DNA of 64,000 bases from Bostrychus sinensis (Eukaryota > Chordata > Actinopteri > Gobiiformes > Eleotridae): assembly GCA_020698575.1 (NCBI GenBank), contig CM036251.1:33359288-33423287 (forward strand), in the 5' to 3' direction. The position numbers and the translations under genes were made by a program. Below the pieces are notes generated by a model. It ran no database searches, was not told the origin of the DNA, and worked only from the letters and a program-made list of their open reading frames with translations. Position 1 is the stretch's first letter. Each line of letters starts with the position of its first letter. Of this stretch, positions 1 to 11,515 are shown piece by piece.

Positions 1-311
1 CAGTGTCAAAATACGGCTCATAATTAATGCCAGAGCCTATGGGCAGGATCATCACTCATTTTCATATGAACCTTGGCTTACCATACAGATTGAGAAGTGG
101 CTCATTCACAGTCACATGTGGAAAATGCATGAAATGGTGGTTAATTCACAGCTCCATGGCTCTCTGTCTGTAAAAGAGGAGAGATGTAACACTGCGCAAC
201 ATTCAGAGAAATGTTTGATGTGCTGAGGACATAATGCCTGGAATAAAAATGGCAAGATCAACGCAAACAAAACATGCAATATTTGACATACAAGCAGCTG
301 GAATTAGGTAA

Positions 312-957
312 GCCCTGAAGATATCAAACAGAAATCATTCAGTTGCTTTTCACCAGTAACTCGAGCCACTGTTAGAGGTGACTGTGAGCTCTCATTTAGG
401 TGAACATCATTTTCTCAAAACGTCCTGTCATTTCAGAGCTCAACTTTCTAGAAGAGCACACCTCTCTCAGTGAGGGAATGCACAAGTTCTGCAATTGTGG
501 CTGAGAGATACTTGAGCATGTGATCATGTGTGACCTTGAACTTATATAAACAATGTTTTATTATGAAATAGTGTTTACAAGCTGGGCCTTGTGCAATATC
601 TATATTTATTATATATTCTATATTCTATATTATTTTTACTATGAGTCAAGCACTTTTTTAAAGGGATTCCGTGCAATAATTAAATGCAATATATAGGAGT
701 ATGTGCCATACATACTGGGTTTAATACAAATTATAATGAATTCTCATCACTTTTCATTCTTCACTTAACACTGTGTAATTGTCTGTACTAACTCTGACCA
801 TGAGAGAGCACACGGTGTGGTGTGGTATCTATGTATTTGTGCTTGCTGTGGTGTGTGTCCTTCTATGTATATCGTCTGTATATTTCATTTACATTTGTTC
901 TAATGGTCATTAGTATGCATTGTCTCCTTTGTGAAATAAATAAATAAATAAAATAAG
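312..957 (+). mobile_element. LINE 3' end (reverse-transcriptase C-terminus and 3' UTR), 5'-truncated
   Basis: The first part reads, with frame breaks, as the C-terminal tail of a fish LINE ORF2 (Thr-Arg-Ala-Thr-Val-Arg-type block, then a Trp-Asn-Ser / Lys-Glu-Cys-Thr block). It ends in a 3' UTR with a tail of AAATA repeats (938-957). A second copy on the minus strand at about 28965-30600 shares both the coding tail and the 3' UTR, which identifies the repeat and its orientation. Confidence 0.65.
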
Positions 958-2230
958 ATGTCAATGTGGCAGTAATAAACTATGCAGGGATGGCTGGTAT
1001 CAGTGAGCTCCCTGTCATTTTTAAAGTCAAAATGTACTTAGTTTTATAGTAAATTAATATATAATTTTAATAATCTTATATGTGTCTTCTATGAGATTCC
1101 AATCTTGCATTGTATTGGCTACATGCTCGCTATAGTTTTTTGTTTTAAAATAAACCAATACTGCTGCAAAGAAAGGAAAAGGGGCCCAACAGCCGCACAG
1201 CACATTACGTTAGTGTGGTGCTCCTATCTACAGCATTATGGGCTAGAATTTTTTAGCCCAGAGATCTCAGTTTGGTGTTGTCTTTACTTTTGAGTGATGG
1301 CGGCGCTAATAATAAGCTATAGTGACCGAAGTTGTTTATTAATGATAATCTACAGCAGCACAGAGTTTGCAGGATTTTTCTAAGACACTGAAATGAACTG
1401 AAGTCACCATTACACCCGGAGCAGAGCAGTGTTTTTGAACACTGAAGAGGATAAAATCATTTCTGTGTTTTAAATCTGACATTATACAGAAACCACCGGA
1501 CCACAGTGACGGAGTGATTAATGTGTTTTATTCGCTAAAAGCTTCATTTTAGGTAACTTGCACATTTCTCCTCCACCTCCCTTACAAAACATGACATGTA
1601 ACTTTAGGCTAACAGACTGCTTTCTGATCCTTCTGTGATTGTTTACCTCTTGCCATTGTCAGGTTGTTGGATGATAGATATATGTATTAATTGTTGAGTA
1701 CTTCTTTGAAGTTATGTGCAAGTGTTTGTGAGACAACTTGACATTAAATAATATTTTCTTTGTGTGGAAGTTGAACAGTAGCTGTCTGTGGCCTGGTGTT
1801 GATGCTGAGTAGTGTGTGCTATTATCAATGCATTAGCTCCTGCACCCAGAGTCACCACCAGCCATCCCTGGAAATATGTCTCAATAAATAGAGTGCACGT
1901 TCATCAGAAGATACGCATATATATGGATTTGGATTAGTTTATACTTTTGCTTATTCTGCACATCCCTGTTACTTTGGGCCTGAGGCAGTGTACAATCACA
2001 GAGCACAATTTTAAAGATGACAGAAATTCATTCACAATGGGACATTTACATTCACTATCTCACTTATATGCTATATTCATGTACAGGCAACAACCGTCTT
2101 GTGAAGGAAGAGCACTAACCACTCTGCCACAATGCACCATATAATTAATATCATGAGTAAAATACAAATTTCATGCACTAGGAAAAAATAACAATGTAAT
2201 CCAACTATAGAACAGAATAGTAATAGAATT
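958..2230. other. Unassigned AT-rich intergenic sequence
   Basis: I see no credible coding frame, RNA gene or clear repeat here. The ORFs are short and have no family-like composition. Confidence 0.5.
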
Positions 2231-2795
2231 CAGGTTTGTTTACATGCACTTGAGTATTAACCTGGCAAAATCCAGATTGAGATAACGTTAGCTCTGAGTT
2301 GCTGAAGTTATATCCATCTGGAATGTCTCCTGTTGAAAATGTTTGTGAAGGGGTGGGACTTTTAGTAGAATACTTTAAGGTGATTGGATGAAGCGCCAGC
2401 TACATAACTAAACAACAAACCACTCCAACAGTTAAACAACACAAAAAGACAAAGATTTTTGCTGTTTTTGTACATGAATAACAGCATATGTTACTTTTTT
2501 CTGCATCGCCATGTTGTTAACAAGTATTGCTAAAATTATTTGTTGCTGTCGGCAAACCTAAAACCCGCCCACTCACAGCTCTACAGCCACATCATTGGCC
2601 TGGGCCCAAACAAATGAGTGAGAACCTGGCAAGATGGATTTTGTGAGTTTGTGAACTCACAAATTTCACGAGAATCCAGCTTGCTCCCAGGTAACTTGAA
2701 TATCTCAGTTATGAGCCTTATTCTGGATCTTACATGCACTCAGAGAAACTGGGATACTTGAATCTCTGTGTAAATGTTGAATTACAGCTTCCTGG
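2231..2795. mobile_element. Probable non-autonomous DNA transposon (GTTTACATGCACTTGA-type ends)
   Basis: The left end near 2236 begins GTTTACATGCACTTGAG; the right end near 2775-2790 reads as its imperfect reverse complement (…CTTGAATCTCTGTGTAAATG). A related terminus appears in reverse near 6005-6025. No transposase remains. The boundaries are approximate and no target duplication was confirmed. Confidence 0.4.
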
Positions 2796-3169
2796 ATTTA
2801 TAAGGGAGCCCTGTGAGATGTGGGTGCTCATGACACATATGACAGTGAGCTAAGCACTGTGGAGAAGTTGCTAACACATGGCTTAGGTGACACATTTATA
2901 ATGACAGAGGGACTATCAAAATAAACATGTAAAACTGTTGTGCCCTGTCACAGCTGCAGTGCAAGATGATATAAAGAGTGGAAAGAATAAGGCCAAGACT
3001 GTAGTGTGGAGACAGTTTGGTTTGAGAGCAGTGGGACACAGACACTAGAACCAGGCCCAGTGGTGAGCATAAAGGTGGCTGTATTGTTAGGTAGATTATT
3101 ATTACTGGATTAAGAGTTCTGAAAGCACAGGTACAAGGTACAGTCGCTGTGGCAAAGTTACCACTTACG
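2796..3169. other. Unassigned sequence
   Basis: No gene or repeat is recognised. A 95-codon minus-strand frame (2896-3183) has no protein-like features and runs into the repeat boundary. Confidence 0.4.
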
Positions 3170-3933
3170 CAATTGGTGGGCAATTATTTTTTCCTGAGGG
3201 CCACATTTGAATCTGGGCCAGTTGCAGAGGGCCAGGGCAACACTAACTTTGCTTGTGCTCAATAACGACTGTGTATCTATTTATGTTTAAACTTAATAAA
3301 TCTAAGCAAGCAAATGCAAAAAGAATACAGGAAACTTCAGCATTTACCAAAACAGCATTAACAAAAACAGATTGTTTAGTTTAAATGTGAATTTAGCTGT
3401 ATTAGTGTTTAGTTTACTGAACAGTCCAATCAAATCAACCAAATGTCAGCAGCTCCAGTCTGCATCTGAGAGCTTTCCTTGGTCAGAACAAAACTCATGG
3501 ATCTCTTTCCTCAGGTCCCAAACTCCTTTTCAATCCTCTGCCTACACTGAACCTCTGACAGCAGCAGAGCCCAGGTTCACTCCTGCTCCTTTAAAAGTGC
3601 AACAAGCTGCCTGTGATCCATAACTCTTCTTTGTTATAAACATTCACTGAGGTCCAATCTGTGAAAATGTCCTCAAGTTAAGTCCAGAACATCACAAGGT
3701 CTGTTTCATGCCTTCAAATAGCATTTCTTTAAATTATATATCATCAATAAAATAAAAAGGTACATTTTATATTCTTAAGTATAAGTAAAACTAATTTAAA
3801 AAAAAAAAAAAGATTTGATTGCTCTGAATACCTATTTTAAAAATAAATAATCAGCTCTTACTTTTAAACTTAACTTGATTAACATTGTTGTGTTGTGACT
3901 GCTGGAGTGAGGTCTGACAGTGAGCTGCGGTGC

Positions 3934-5094
3934 TTGGTCTCTGAGCTGGTCTCTGGTCTCTGAGCTGGTCTCTGGTCTCTGAGCTGGTCTCTGGTCTCTG
4001 AGCTGGTCTCTGGTCTCTGGGCTGGTCTCTGAGCTGGTCTCTGGTCTCTGGGCTGGTCTCTGGTCTCTGGGCTGGTCTCTGGTCTCTGAGCTGGTCTCTG
4101 GTCTCTGGGCTGGTCTCTGGGCTGGTCTCTGGTCTCTGAGCTGGTCTCTGGTCTCTGAGCTGGTCCCTGGTCTCTGAGCTGGTCTCTGGGCTGGTCTCTG
4201 GTCTCTGAGCTGGTCTCTGGTCTCTGAGCTGGTCTCTGGGCTGGTCTCTGGTCTCTGAGCTGGTCTCTGGTCTCTGAGCTGGTCTCTGGGCTGGTCTCTG
4301 GTCTCTGAGCTGGTCCCTGGTCTCTGAGCTGGTCTCTGGGCTGGTCTCTGGTCTCTGAGCTGGTCTCTGGTCTCTGGGCTGGTCTCTGGTCTCTGGGCTG
4401 GTCTCTGGTCTCTGAGCTGGTCTCTGAGCTGGTCTCTGGTCTCTGGTCTCTGAGCTGGTCTCTGAGCTGGTCTCTGGTCTCTGAGCTGGTCTCTGGTCTC
4501 TGAGCTGGTCTCTGGTCTCTGGGCTGGTCTCTGGTCTCTGAGCTGGTCTCTGGTCTCTGAGCTGGTCTCTGGTCTCTGAGCTGGTCTCTGAGCTGGTCTC
4601 TGGGCTGGTCTCTGGTCTCTGAGCTGGTCTCTGGTCTCTGAGCTGGTCTCTGGTCTCTGGGCTGGTCTCTGGTCTCTGGGCTGGTCTCTGGTCTCTGAGC
4701 TGGTCTCTGGTCTCTGAGCTGGTCTCTGGTCTCTGAGCTGGTCTCTGGTCTCTGAGCTGGTCTCTGGGCTGGTCTCTGGTCTCTGGGCTGGTCTCTGGTC
4801 TCTGAGCTGGTCTCTGAGCTGGTCTCTGGTCTCTGAGCTGGTCTCTGGTCTCTGAGCTGGTCTCTGGTCTCTGAGCTGGTCTCTGGTCTCTGGGCTGGTC
4901 TCTGGTCTCTGGGCTGGTCTCTGGTCTCTGAGCTGGTCTCTGAGCTGGTCTCTGGTCTCTGAGCTGGTCTCTGGTCTCTGAGCTGGTCTCTGGGCTGGTC
5001 TCTGGTCTCTGAGCTGGTCTCTGAGCTGGTCTCTGGTCTCTGAGCTGGTCTCTGGTCTCTGGGCTGGTCTCTGGTCTCTGAGCTGGTCTCTGGG
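3934..5094. repeat. Hexamer-phased minisatellite (GTCTCT / GAGCTG / GGGCTG units)
   Basis: About 1.16 kb of 12- and 18-bp units built from GTCTCTG with GAGCTG or GGGCTG. All unit lengths are multiples of six, so every reading frame stays open. The result is a 424-codon minus-strand ORF (3851-5125) of Arg-Pro-Glu-Thr-Ser / Arg-Asp-Gln repeats, most simply a by-product of the repeat. No splice structure or flanking conserved sequence supports a gene. Confidence 0.9.
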
Positions 5095-5547
5095 AGAAGT
5101 CGTTTTCAGTCCAGTCTGACTTCACCCTGTCCCATGCCTGTCTCTATCTCTCCTCTCTCCACTGCGAATTTCACTTCTTGTACCCGAATGCATGGTTGTG
5201 ATTGGCAGATTAGCGTCGCATGTAAAGACTCACAGTCGACTTAATTTTTTTCGCTGCAGTAACTGCACCCCCCATAAAATGAAGCAGCACTTTACCGTGC
5301 CTCAAAAGACACGTTGCTCCCCAGCTTCCCAGTAAATACAAGGACGTTCTCTCCTCACTCTGTTCTGAAGAGAAAACTTGTGTCTGTTGCAGTCCTGTCT
5401 CTGCACACACAGTCTGCAGCGTGCTCTCGTTTTGTCAGATAAGGACGGACATTGAAAAACCCCGCACTGTTCCCGTTAAAGCTTTAAACGGCCCGCTGTG
5501 TATAGCGTTTTCACAGCGTGCACCGAGACTTCTGAGACTCTAATGTG

Positions 5548-5677
5548 CTCTCCCTCTCTCTCTCTCTCTCTCTCTCAATCTCTCTCTCTCTCTCTGTCTC
5601 TCTCTCAATCTCTCTCTCTCTCTCTCTCTCTCCCTCTCTCTCTGTCTCTCTCTCAATCTCTCTCTCTCTCTCTCTCC
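5548..5677. repeat. (CT)n microsatellite with AATC interruptions
   Basis: CT dinucleotide runs are broken by CAATCT and GTCT in a higher-order pattern of about 30-40 bp. It lies near the right end of the hAT-like element. Confidence 0.9.
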
Positions 5678-6034
5678 TTGGTGTGGTACCCCGCCACTGG
5701 CTGGGTTGGAAGAGCTCTCGGGCCAGACGTGGCCCGCGGGCCGTAAAATGCCCAGGTCTGAATTATGCCATGTTTGTTTTGCTGTGTCACTCAAGTTTGC
5801 ACATGCTCAGTTCACCTACCGCAGTTAGAAACTAGGGTACTGCATATACACGCCACTGTATCCCGGTTACTATTGGTATTTTCCAGGCAGAGTATCCCGG
5901 TTTCTTGTAAGGATACTGGCTTATCCTGGATACTGAATTTGGGATACTGTGTGTACACGTACAAGACAAAACCGGTATGCTTAAAAAACCTGATCATATC
6001 TGGGTTACTTAAGTGCATGTAAATGTAGTGTGTC

Positions 6035-6335
6035 CATAGAGACATTTGTCCTCTGCATTTGACCCATTCTTCCAACGCAACTGGGGCAACCTGTCAGAAG
6101 CAGCTGGAAACGGTACTGCTCATAGACCTTCTCCAGGTGTTGAGTCAGGTTCTTGGTCAGGAGTACCTATCTATTAGCCCTATAGTGTGCATGTTTTAAG
6201 CTTGATGGGGTTAGTGAGGGAAACCAGAGCAACCAGCGGAAACCCACCCAGACACGGGGAGAACATGCAAACTCCACACAGAAAGGCCCCATAATTAGTC
6301 CGGGAATCAAACCCAGGATCTTCTTGCTGTAACAC
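6035..6335 (-). mobile_element. tRNA-like SINE copy
   Basis: On the minus strand a tRNA B-box-like GGTTTGATTCC lies at 6303-6313. It is followed by the 'gtttgcatgttctcc…gtgggttt' body and the 'gggtcaaatgcagagga' 3' segment shared with copies at 7090, 51840 and 59945. The boundaries are approximate. Confidence 0.55.
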
Positions 6336-6789
6336 TGTCGCCCTATAAAAGTAACAAGCCATGTACTCTTGGGTGCTTTTGTGCTGTATTCCAATTGAAT
6401 GATTGAATATGCAAATGCACTGCACTGCACAGTAGAAGGGAAAATCTGAAAGGAAAAGGAAAGAATTGAAGATTTTGTGACTTACCTTTTTATCTTTTTT
6501 AAATCCGAGATCGTGCTGCAAGCAAAAAAAAAACAAAAAAACAAGTGAAGTGGCCTGCTGTAAATTCAGAACTGCTCACATTCCGCTCCTACCACTCAGC
6601 CGACCTCAGGCATAAACTTCCACCTCTCAGCCAATCACCACGCAGCAGTCAGGAGTTAAAGTGGCCTCTTTCAGCTACAGTAAGTGCCAAGATGCACTCT
6701 GCTCTTCAGTGAAACACACAGATCACTCACTCAGCAGTGGAAGTTTCATCATTCAGCCTGTCCAAGTGGGAGCATTTCCTAGCTACTAT

Positions 6790-6865
6790 GAGCCAGAGGC
6801 CAGTTAGGGTGACACTTACACTGACTGACAACCATTCACTCTCACATTCATTTGCTGTAAAATCC
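6790..6865 (-). mobile_element. SINE fragment
   Basis: It contains the 'gacaaccattcactctcacattca' block also seen at 31930, 46050 and, reversed, at 41280. Only this segment is recognisable. Confidence 0.4.
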
Positions 6866-7084
6866 AAATTAAATCTATACATACTTCAGATGGAGAGGGG
6901 GGCTGGACATGGAGAGAGCCTGCAGGGAGGAACTGCAGACTCTGATGAAGATCTTCTGGCTGTGGTAACATAAACAGAAGAAAAAATTAATCTGTCTCTT
7001 ACTAATTGGCTACATAATGCAGTTTTCTCATCTGTCAACTTCTTTATCTCTCTATCTCTCTCAGTGACTTCTATTGACTCTAAT

Positions 7085-7200
7085 TGTACTGTGGTTAGTA
7101 GGTCCCGGGTTCAATTCCTGGGCACTGCACTGGCCTTGGCCTCTGCTCCTGACAGGTTGCCCCAGTGGCATTGAAGAATGGGTCAAATGCCATCCATCCA
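7085..7200 (+). mobile_element. tRNA-like SINE fragment
   Basis: A perfect B-box-like GGTTCAATTCC at 7108-7118 is followed by the gene-poor repeat body ending 'gaatgggtcaaatgcc'. It abuts the CCAT tail of the next LINE. It is a SINE relic, not a functional tRNA: no cloverleaf could be drawn. Confidence 0.5.
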
Positions 7201-7550
7201 TCCATCTTCTTCTGCTTTATCCGGGGCCGGGTCGCGGGGGCAGCAGTCTAAGCAGGGACACCCAGGCATCCCTCTCCCCGGACACTTCCTCCAGCCCGTC
7301 TGGAGGAACCCCAAGGCGTTCCCAGGCCAGCTGAGAGACGTAGTCCCTCCAGTGTGTCCTAGGTCTTCCCCGGGGCCTCCTCCCGGTGGGACATGCCCGG
7401 AACACCTCCCCAGGGAGGCGTCCTAGAGGCATCCGGAACAGATGCCCAAGCCACCCCAGCTGGCTCCTCTCAATGTAGAGGAGCAGCGGCTCTACTCCGA
7501 GGAGCATGCCCAGGCATTGTAGGGAGGTCATACAGGCACATGGAGGCCAC
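7190..7550 (-). mobile_element. LINE ORF2 3' end with (ATGG)n tail
   Basis: The minus-strand frame 7552-7217 reads as the C-terminus of a fish non-LTR retrotransposon protein: a W-L-G-H-L-F-R-M-P start, a G-R-R-P-R-G-R-P-R-T block and a final W-V-S-L-L-R-L-L-P-P-R-P. The plus strand begins with CCATCCATCCATC, the complement of the usual 3' tail. It is strongly 5'-truncated. The high GC content contrasts with the surroundings. Confidence 0.75.
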
Positions 7551-7823
7551 ACACACTACTGAGCCTCATTTTGACTTGTTTTAAGGACATTACATCAAAG
7601 TTGGATCAGCCTGTAGTGTGTTTTTTCCACTTTAATTTTGAGTGTGACTCCAAATCCAGACCTCCATGGGTTAATAAACTTGATTTCCATTGATATTTTT
7701 TGTGTGATTTTGTTGTCAGCACATTCAACTATGTAAAGAACAAAGTATTTAATAAGAATATTTCATTCATTCAGATCTAGGATGTGTTATTTTAGTGTTC
7801 CCTTTATTTTTTTGAGCATTGTA
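7548..7823 (+). mobile_element. Tc1/mariner-like element, 3' end only
   Basis: The sequence matches the highly characteristic non-coding 3' end of a fish Tc1 family: 'cctcattttgacttgttttaag', 'gtgtgactccaaatccagac', and a terminal inverted repeat ending 'ccctttatttttttgagca'. The transposase and left end are missing. It directly abuts the LINE fragment. Confidence 0.75.
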
Positions 7824-9261
7824 TTTCTGGGGGAAGAGCCCCAACTGTTTTTTTTTTTCTTCAAGTGACTAATTTCCAATTTTAACTAATGAAATTGGAG
7901 CAAAAGTATGTTTCTAATGCACGTCGGTCATTTTGAATACTATTTATAAATGTGTAAGTCATTTTCAGGTCTTTGAAATTTAGTCAAAAGTTTTGAAAAA
8001 GTCATGGAAAATTCTTGGTAAAAAATTGTACGAACCCTGCCTCTACATCCAGTCTGCTCTCATTAATTTATCCAAAAAAGGTTTACAGTTCTGTTTCCAC
8101 TGATTTCTCACAGACATTGTTCCATTTTGTAGTAAAACGGCATCATCCAAAAAGTTTAAGGAAGCAAAAGTTTTTCCTCTGTTTGGGTTTGAAAGAGCTT
8201 CCACTCTGCTGCCCTCTGCTGGTCTCTTCACCTGTTTCTTTATGGCACCAGTAGAGTACTTATTAAAAACATTTTCTTTTAGTCATATAATGTTTTTTAA
8301 GGTTGGTGATCAAGATTGTTTAAAAAAAAAAAGAAAAAAGTACAATAATAGTCTCTAATCAATAAACCATCCACATACAGTACATCTATATATTAGAATG
8401 TAGGAAGAAGATATTTTAGTCTTTTAGATGCTCTGTTGACGCCACCCCTATTTTGTATGCAGAACTTTTTTTTTAACTTGCTGTTAGCATTGCTCATAGG
8501 CATATTGCACATCACTCATATTCGTTAATTATTCATTTTGCACAGTACTTCTTAATATATTTTTTGCACTACTTTTTTCTGCTCTTCATTGTATGCATAT
8601 ACCGTACTAAACCACAGTACCTCCAGGGGTTTGATTAAGTTGAATTAAAAACTAAAAATAGATGGGAACATAGACTATCTCCCATTTCAAAGCAAAGTAT
8701 TTAACCATAATTATTCTAGTCACTATCTGTTATGTAATTCTAGAAATGTTGCTTTTTTTGACCTTTGACCCACTTTGCTGATTTCATGCAGTGATAAACA
8801 GATCTTTATGAAAACATGGCCCAGTTGGCAGAATATTAATGTCGTTGGTGTCTTATGGATACACAACATATGGCTGCCCTTCCCACATATTCTGTATAAA
8901 GGCTGTGAGCAGACTCCAGCAGGCGTTTGCAGCAACTGTCAATACTATCAGCTATTCATTCCAAGAAACTGCGTGGTTATACCTTTCATTTAAAATATTA
9001 TTGTTCATATTTATGCATATTAATGATTTAGACTGTGAGTTGCTGTGGTTGAGATTTACATGCTTCCTGGAAAGTCCCAATAATCACATTTCTCCATATG
9101 ACAGATTTTCATAAAGGCACATTTCCTGAACCATGCTTTGTCACACACAGAGCAGACATGACACATGGCACAGCAAAGAACTCTGTCTCTGAATGTGTTT
9201 TCAATATAAGATTGGCAAATACTAAAAATGATAAGATAATGAGCTCACTCTAATAAACATA
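7824..9261. other. Unassigned AT-rich sequence
   Basis: No gene is recognised. There are A- and T-runs (8320-8340, 8467-8475) and a stretch at 8480-8660 resembling a retroelement 3' tail, not firm enough to name. Confidence 0.4.
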
Positions 9262-9789
9262 TCAAAAAAGTACAAATGCTACAGTAGTAGAAACTTGTAT
9301 ATGTTTTAGAATAAACAGTAATGAAACCAATTTTACATATTCTTGTCTTGGTTCTGGTTTGAGCCTTGGTACTGGTCTTGTTTCAGGTTCAAGTCTTGGT
9401 TCAGCTTCTGGTCTTGGTTCCTTGTTCGGCTCTTGGTTCAGGTTTGGTTGAGGTTCAAGTCTTGCTTCAGCTTCGGCTCTTGGTTTAGTTCTTGGTCCAG
9501 GTCTTGGTTCTGGTCTTCCAAGGTTCCAAGGTGTTCCCAAAAAGCAGTCAAAACTGTTCAACTTTTGGCACTTCTCCCCAATGGGGTCCAGCTCGGTTGA
9601 GAGGTCTTGAACGGTTTGAGGTGGGCACTGCTGCGAGCTGATTGGACGAGAGATAATGCTCACGCTGGCAAAAACAACAAGACAAAGAACAGAAATAAAG
9701 GGGAAATTTTTCTTTTGAATCAAATGCGTCTTTCGGTGAGAGGATGAACTGAATGTTGTGATGACTTTTTCAAAAAGTAAAGCTAGCAC
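9262..9789 (-). other. Repeat-rich ORF of unknown status (signal-like segment plus Pro/Glu/Arg repeats)
   Basis: A 175-codon open frame on the minus strand. It has a hydrophobic stretch around residues 30-47, a short Cys-containing segment (about 54-84), then about 60 residues of degenerate Glu-Pro-Arg / Glu-Pro-Lys repeats. The repeats come from roughly 12-bp units (AACCAAGACCTG-like). There is no ATG at the head of the frame: it opens at GTG after an upstream TAA. A polypyrimidine tract ending in CAG inside the hydrophobic part could equally be a splice acceptor. I do not recognise the protein. It may be a chance frame over a minisatellite. Confidence 0.2.
9335..9520. repeat. Degenerate minisatellite (CTTGGTTCAGG-like units)
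   Basis: About 186 bp of imperfect 12-bp-class units on the plus strand (cttggttc / tggtcttg). It overlaps the ORF above and explains its repetitive C-terminus. Confidence 0.7.
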
Positions 9790-10006
9790 ATGTTAGCAAC
9801 AGCTGTTTTCAGTTTAGCGAAGTATGGCACTTGTATCGTGAATCTAAATAAAATCTTCATTTTTATTTAGATTGGTTGAAACGTGTTATATGGTCAGTTG
9901 TTCAAATGTGTTAAAGTGGAGCAAAAAAGTAAATTTTATGCAACAAAAGCTGGTGGTAAGAAACCTGAAGTAATCTCCTGTTTACTGAAATTAATACAGC
10001 TTTAGC

Positions 10007-10075
10007 TCCAGCCTCACACAGACACACACCAACCTCACACAGACACACACCAACCTCACACAGACAAACACCAGG
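10007..10075. repeat. Short tandem repeat, about 21 bp x 3
   Basis: Three copies of a CCTCACACAGACACACACCAA-type unit, the last slightly changed. In a 21-bp phase it gives a repeated short peptide with no sign of function. Confidence 0.85.
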
Positions 10076-10089
10076 ATTTGCGCTCGAAT

Positions 10090-11090
10090 TTTTATTGAAT
10101 ATTGGCACCTTCTTCATGTTTTAAAAGTCAGCTTCAAACACATTTTTATCTCATTATTAACACAACTTCTGTTGCTCCTGTGTGACGTCAATGTTTATGT
10201 AACAGACACCGGTCTCCTGGGCCCAGAGTAATAGAAACACAAGCAGGTCTGCTAAGCTCCACCGCCATGCTTCCTTACGTTAGCTAAGATCAACTGTGCA
10301 CCGACAAAGATGGTGGGAATGCAAGGAATCTAATACACAATTCTGCGATATGAACTGATGATCTATGTCTAAAGCCCAGCTTTATAACTACAGAATCCTC
10401 TTTTATTCCTTTGTTCCTCATCGAAATAAACCAACGATGACCCTCAAAGCTGTGTGTGGCATGATCTGTATCTAAATTCTGACTTTTTTGCATCAAAATA
10501 TAATGCTGTTGTCCCTTTGTCTACATGTCTCTGAATGGTCTAGTTTCACAAAGCACTGAAAAAGACTTAAACTTTCCCCAGGCTAAATATGGCTCATCTT
10601 CTCATGTTTAGTATTGTTTAAAACAGCCCCCACAAAATGAAGTCATTGCAAAGACACTGTTTTAGTGAGTGGGATGAGATGTGCATGCAGATTAGCACAG
10701 TGTTGATGTATAAGCGATAAAGCCAAAGTGTTTAAAGAAAGATTTGGAAGGCTTATAGCAAGCACAGAAAGAACTGGACCAACTGAGAAACTGGGCCATC
10801 AGCTGGGACGAAATTTGCAAAAGTTATGGTGGATGTTGTTGATTTTGGTGTTGTACCTTGAGTTATGTCTACACTCTGCCCTCTAGAGGAGAATATGAGT
10901 AACAAACATTAAAAAAAAAGAAAAGAAAACAGAGACAATAATGCAATGTTCAACTTGACCTTAGAGGTCAAAAAAGCGACCCTGGAGATGAATCAGCTCA
11001 GCGTTACCACAAGCTGACATCTGAAACTTTTTTAAATGATGTAGCATGAATGAGGCAACAATTTTATTTTATTTTATTTTTTTATTTTAT
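10090..11090. other. Unassigned sequence
   Basis: No gene is recognised. Poly(A)/poly(T) and TTTTA-rich runs occur at 10910-10930 and 11060-11095. Confidence 0.4.
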
Positions 11091-11097
11091 TTTTTTT

Positions 11098-11230
11098 TTG
11101 CTGGATGCCCTTCCTGACAGAACTAGCCACATACTGTACAGAGACTGGAGGTTTTGGCAGATTGGGCAGATCTGAACCCCTGATCTTCCACACCAAAGGC
11201 AGGGGCACTACAACCAACAGGTGACCTAAA
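11098..11230. mobile_element. SINE-type fragment ('gctggatgcccttcctgac')
   Basis: The 'ggatgcccttcctgacag…' block recurs near 24058-24090. It fits part of a fish SINE body. Boundaries and orientation are uncertain. Confidence 0.35.
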
Positions 11231-11329
11231 CTTTTGGACTAAGTACCACCTCAGAAAATATTTGGCTTTCAAAGTACCAGCTTCAGTGGGCTAAAATAAG
11301 CATTACTAAATCAGGGATTAAACCAACAC

Positions 11330-11515
11330 TAGACAAAGCCTAAACCTGGACTAAAAATAAATAGGTAATAAATAGGTAAATCAGTGCTACACCAGGGCAT
11401 AAAGGACATAATAGGATTAAACCAGGACTTATGTAGGACTAAACCAGGTCCAAACCAGAAATAAACCAGCACACAATCAGATCTAATCTAGAACTAAAGC
11501 TGAACTAAACTGTGC
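11330..11515. repeat. 12-mer minisatellite, family TAAACCAGGACT
   Basis: Degenerate tandem units of about 12 bp (ctaaaccaggac, tccaaaccagaa and similar). The same unit recurs reversed at 30735-30880 and in a long array at 53280-53790. Confidence 0.7.

Larger units (their letters stand above)
3170..5760. mobile_element. hAT-like non-autonomous element containing a minisatellite
   Basis: The left end (…GGTGGGCA then GAGGGCCACAT, 3175-3207) and the right end (ATGTGGCCC-like, GCGGGCCGT, TGCCCAGG, 5720-5760) are imperfect inverted repeats of the GGGCCAC / TGGGCA kind seen in hAT (Charlie-like) elements. No intact transposase is visible. An 8-bp target duplication was not found at the boundaries tried, so the edges may be off or decayed. 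The interior holds the large minisatellite and the CT array listed separately. Confidence 0.45.

Noticed and set aside
3934..5094. CRISPR array
   Set aside because: Units are contiguous 12/18-bp repeats without unique spacers, in a vertebrate genome.
7108..7118. Functional tRNA gene
   Set aside because: Only a B-box-like sequence is present. No acceptor stem, anticodon arm or A box could be paired, and the rest matches a dispersed SINE.
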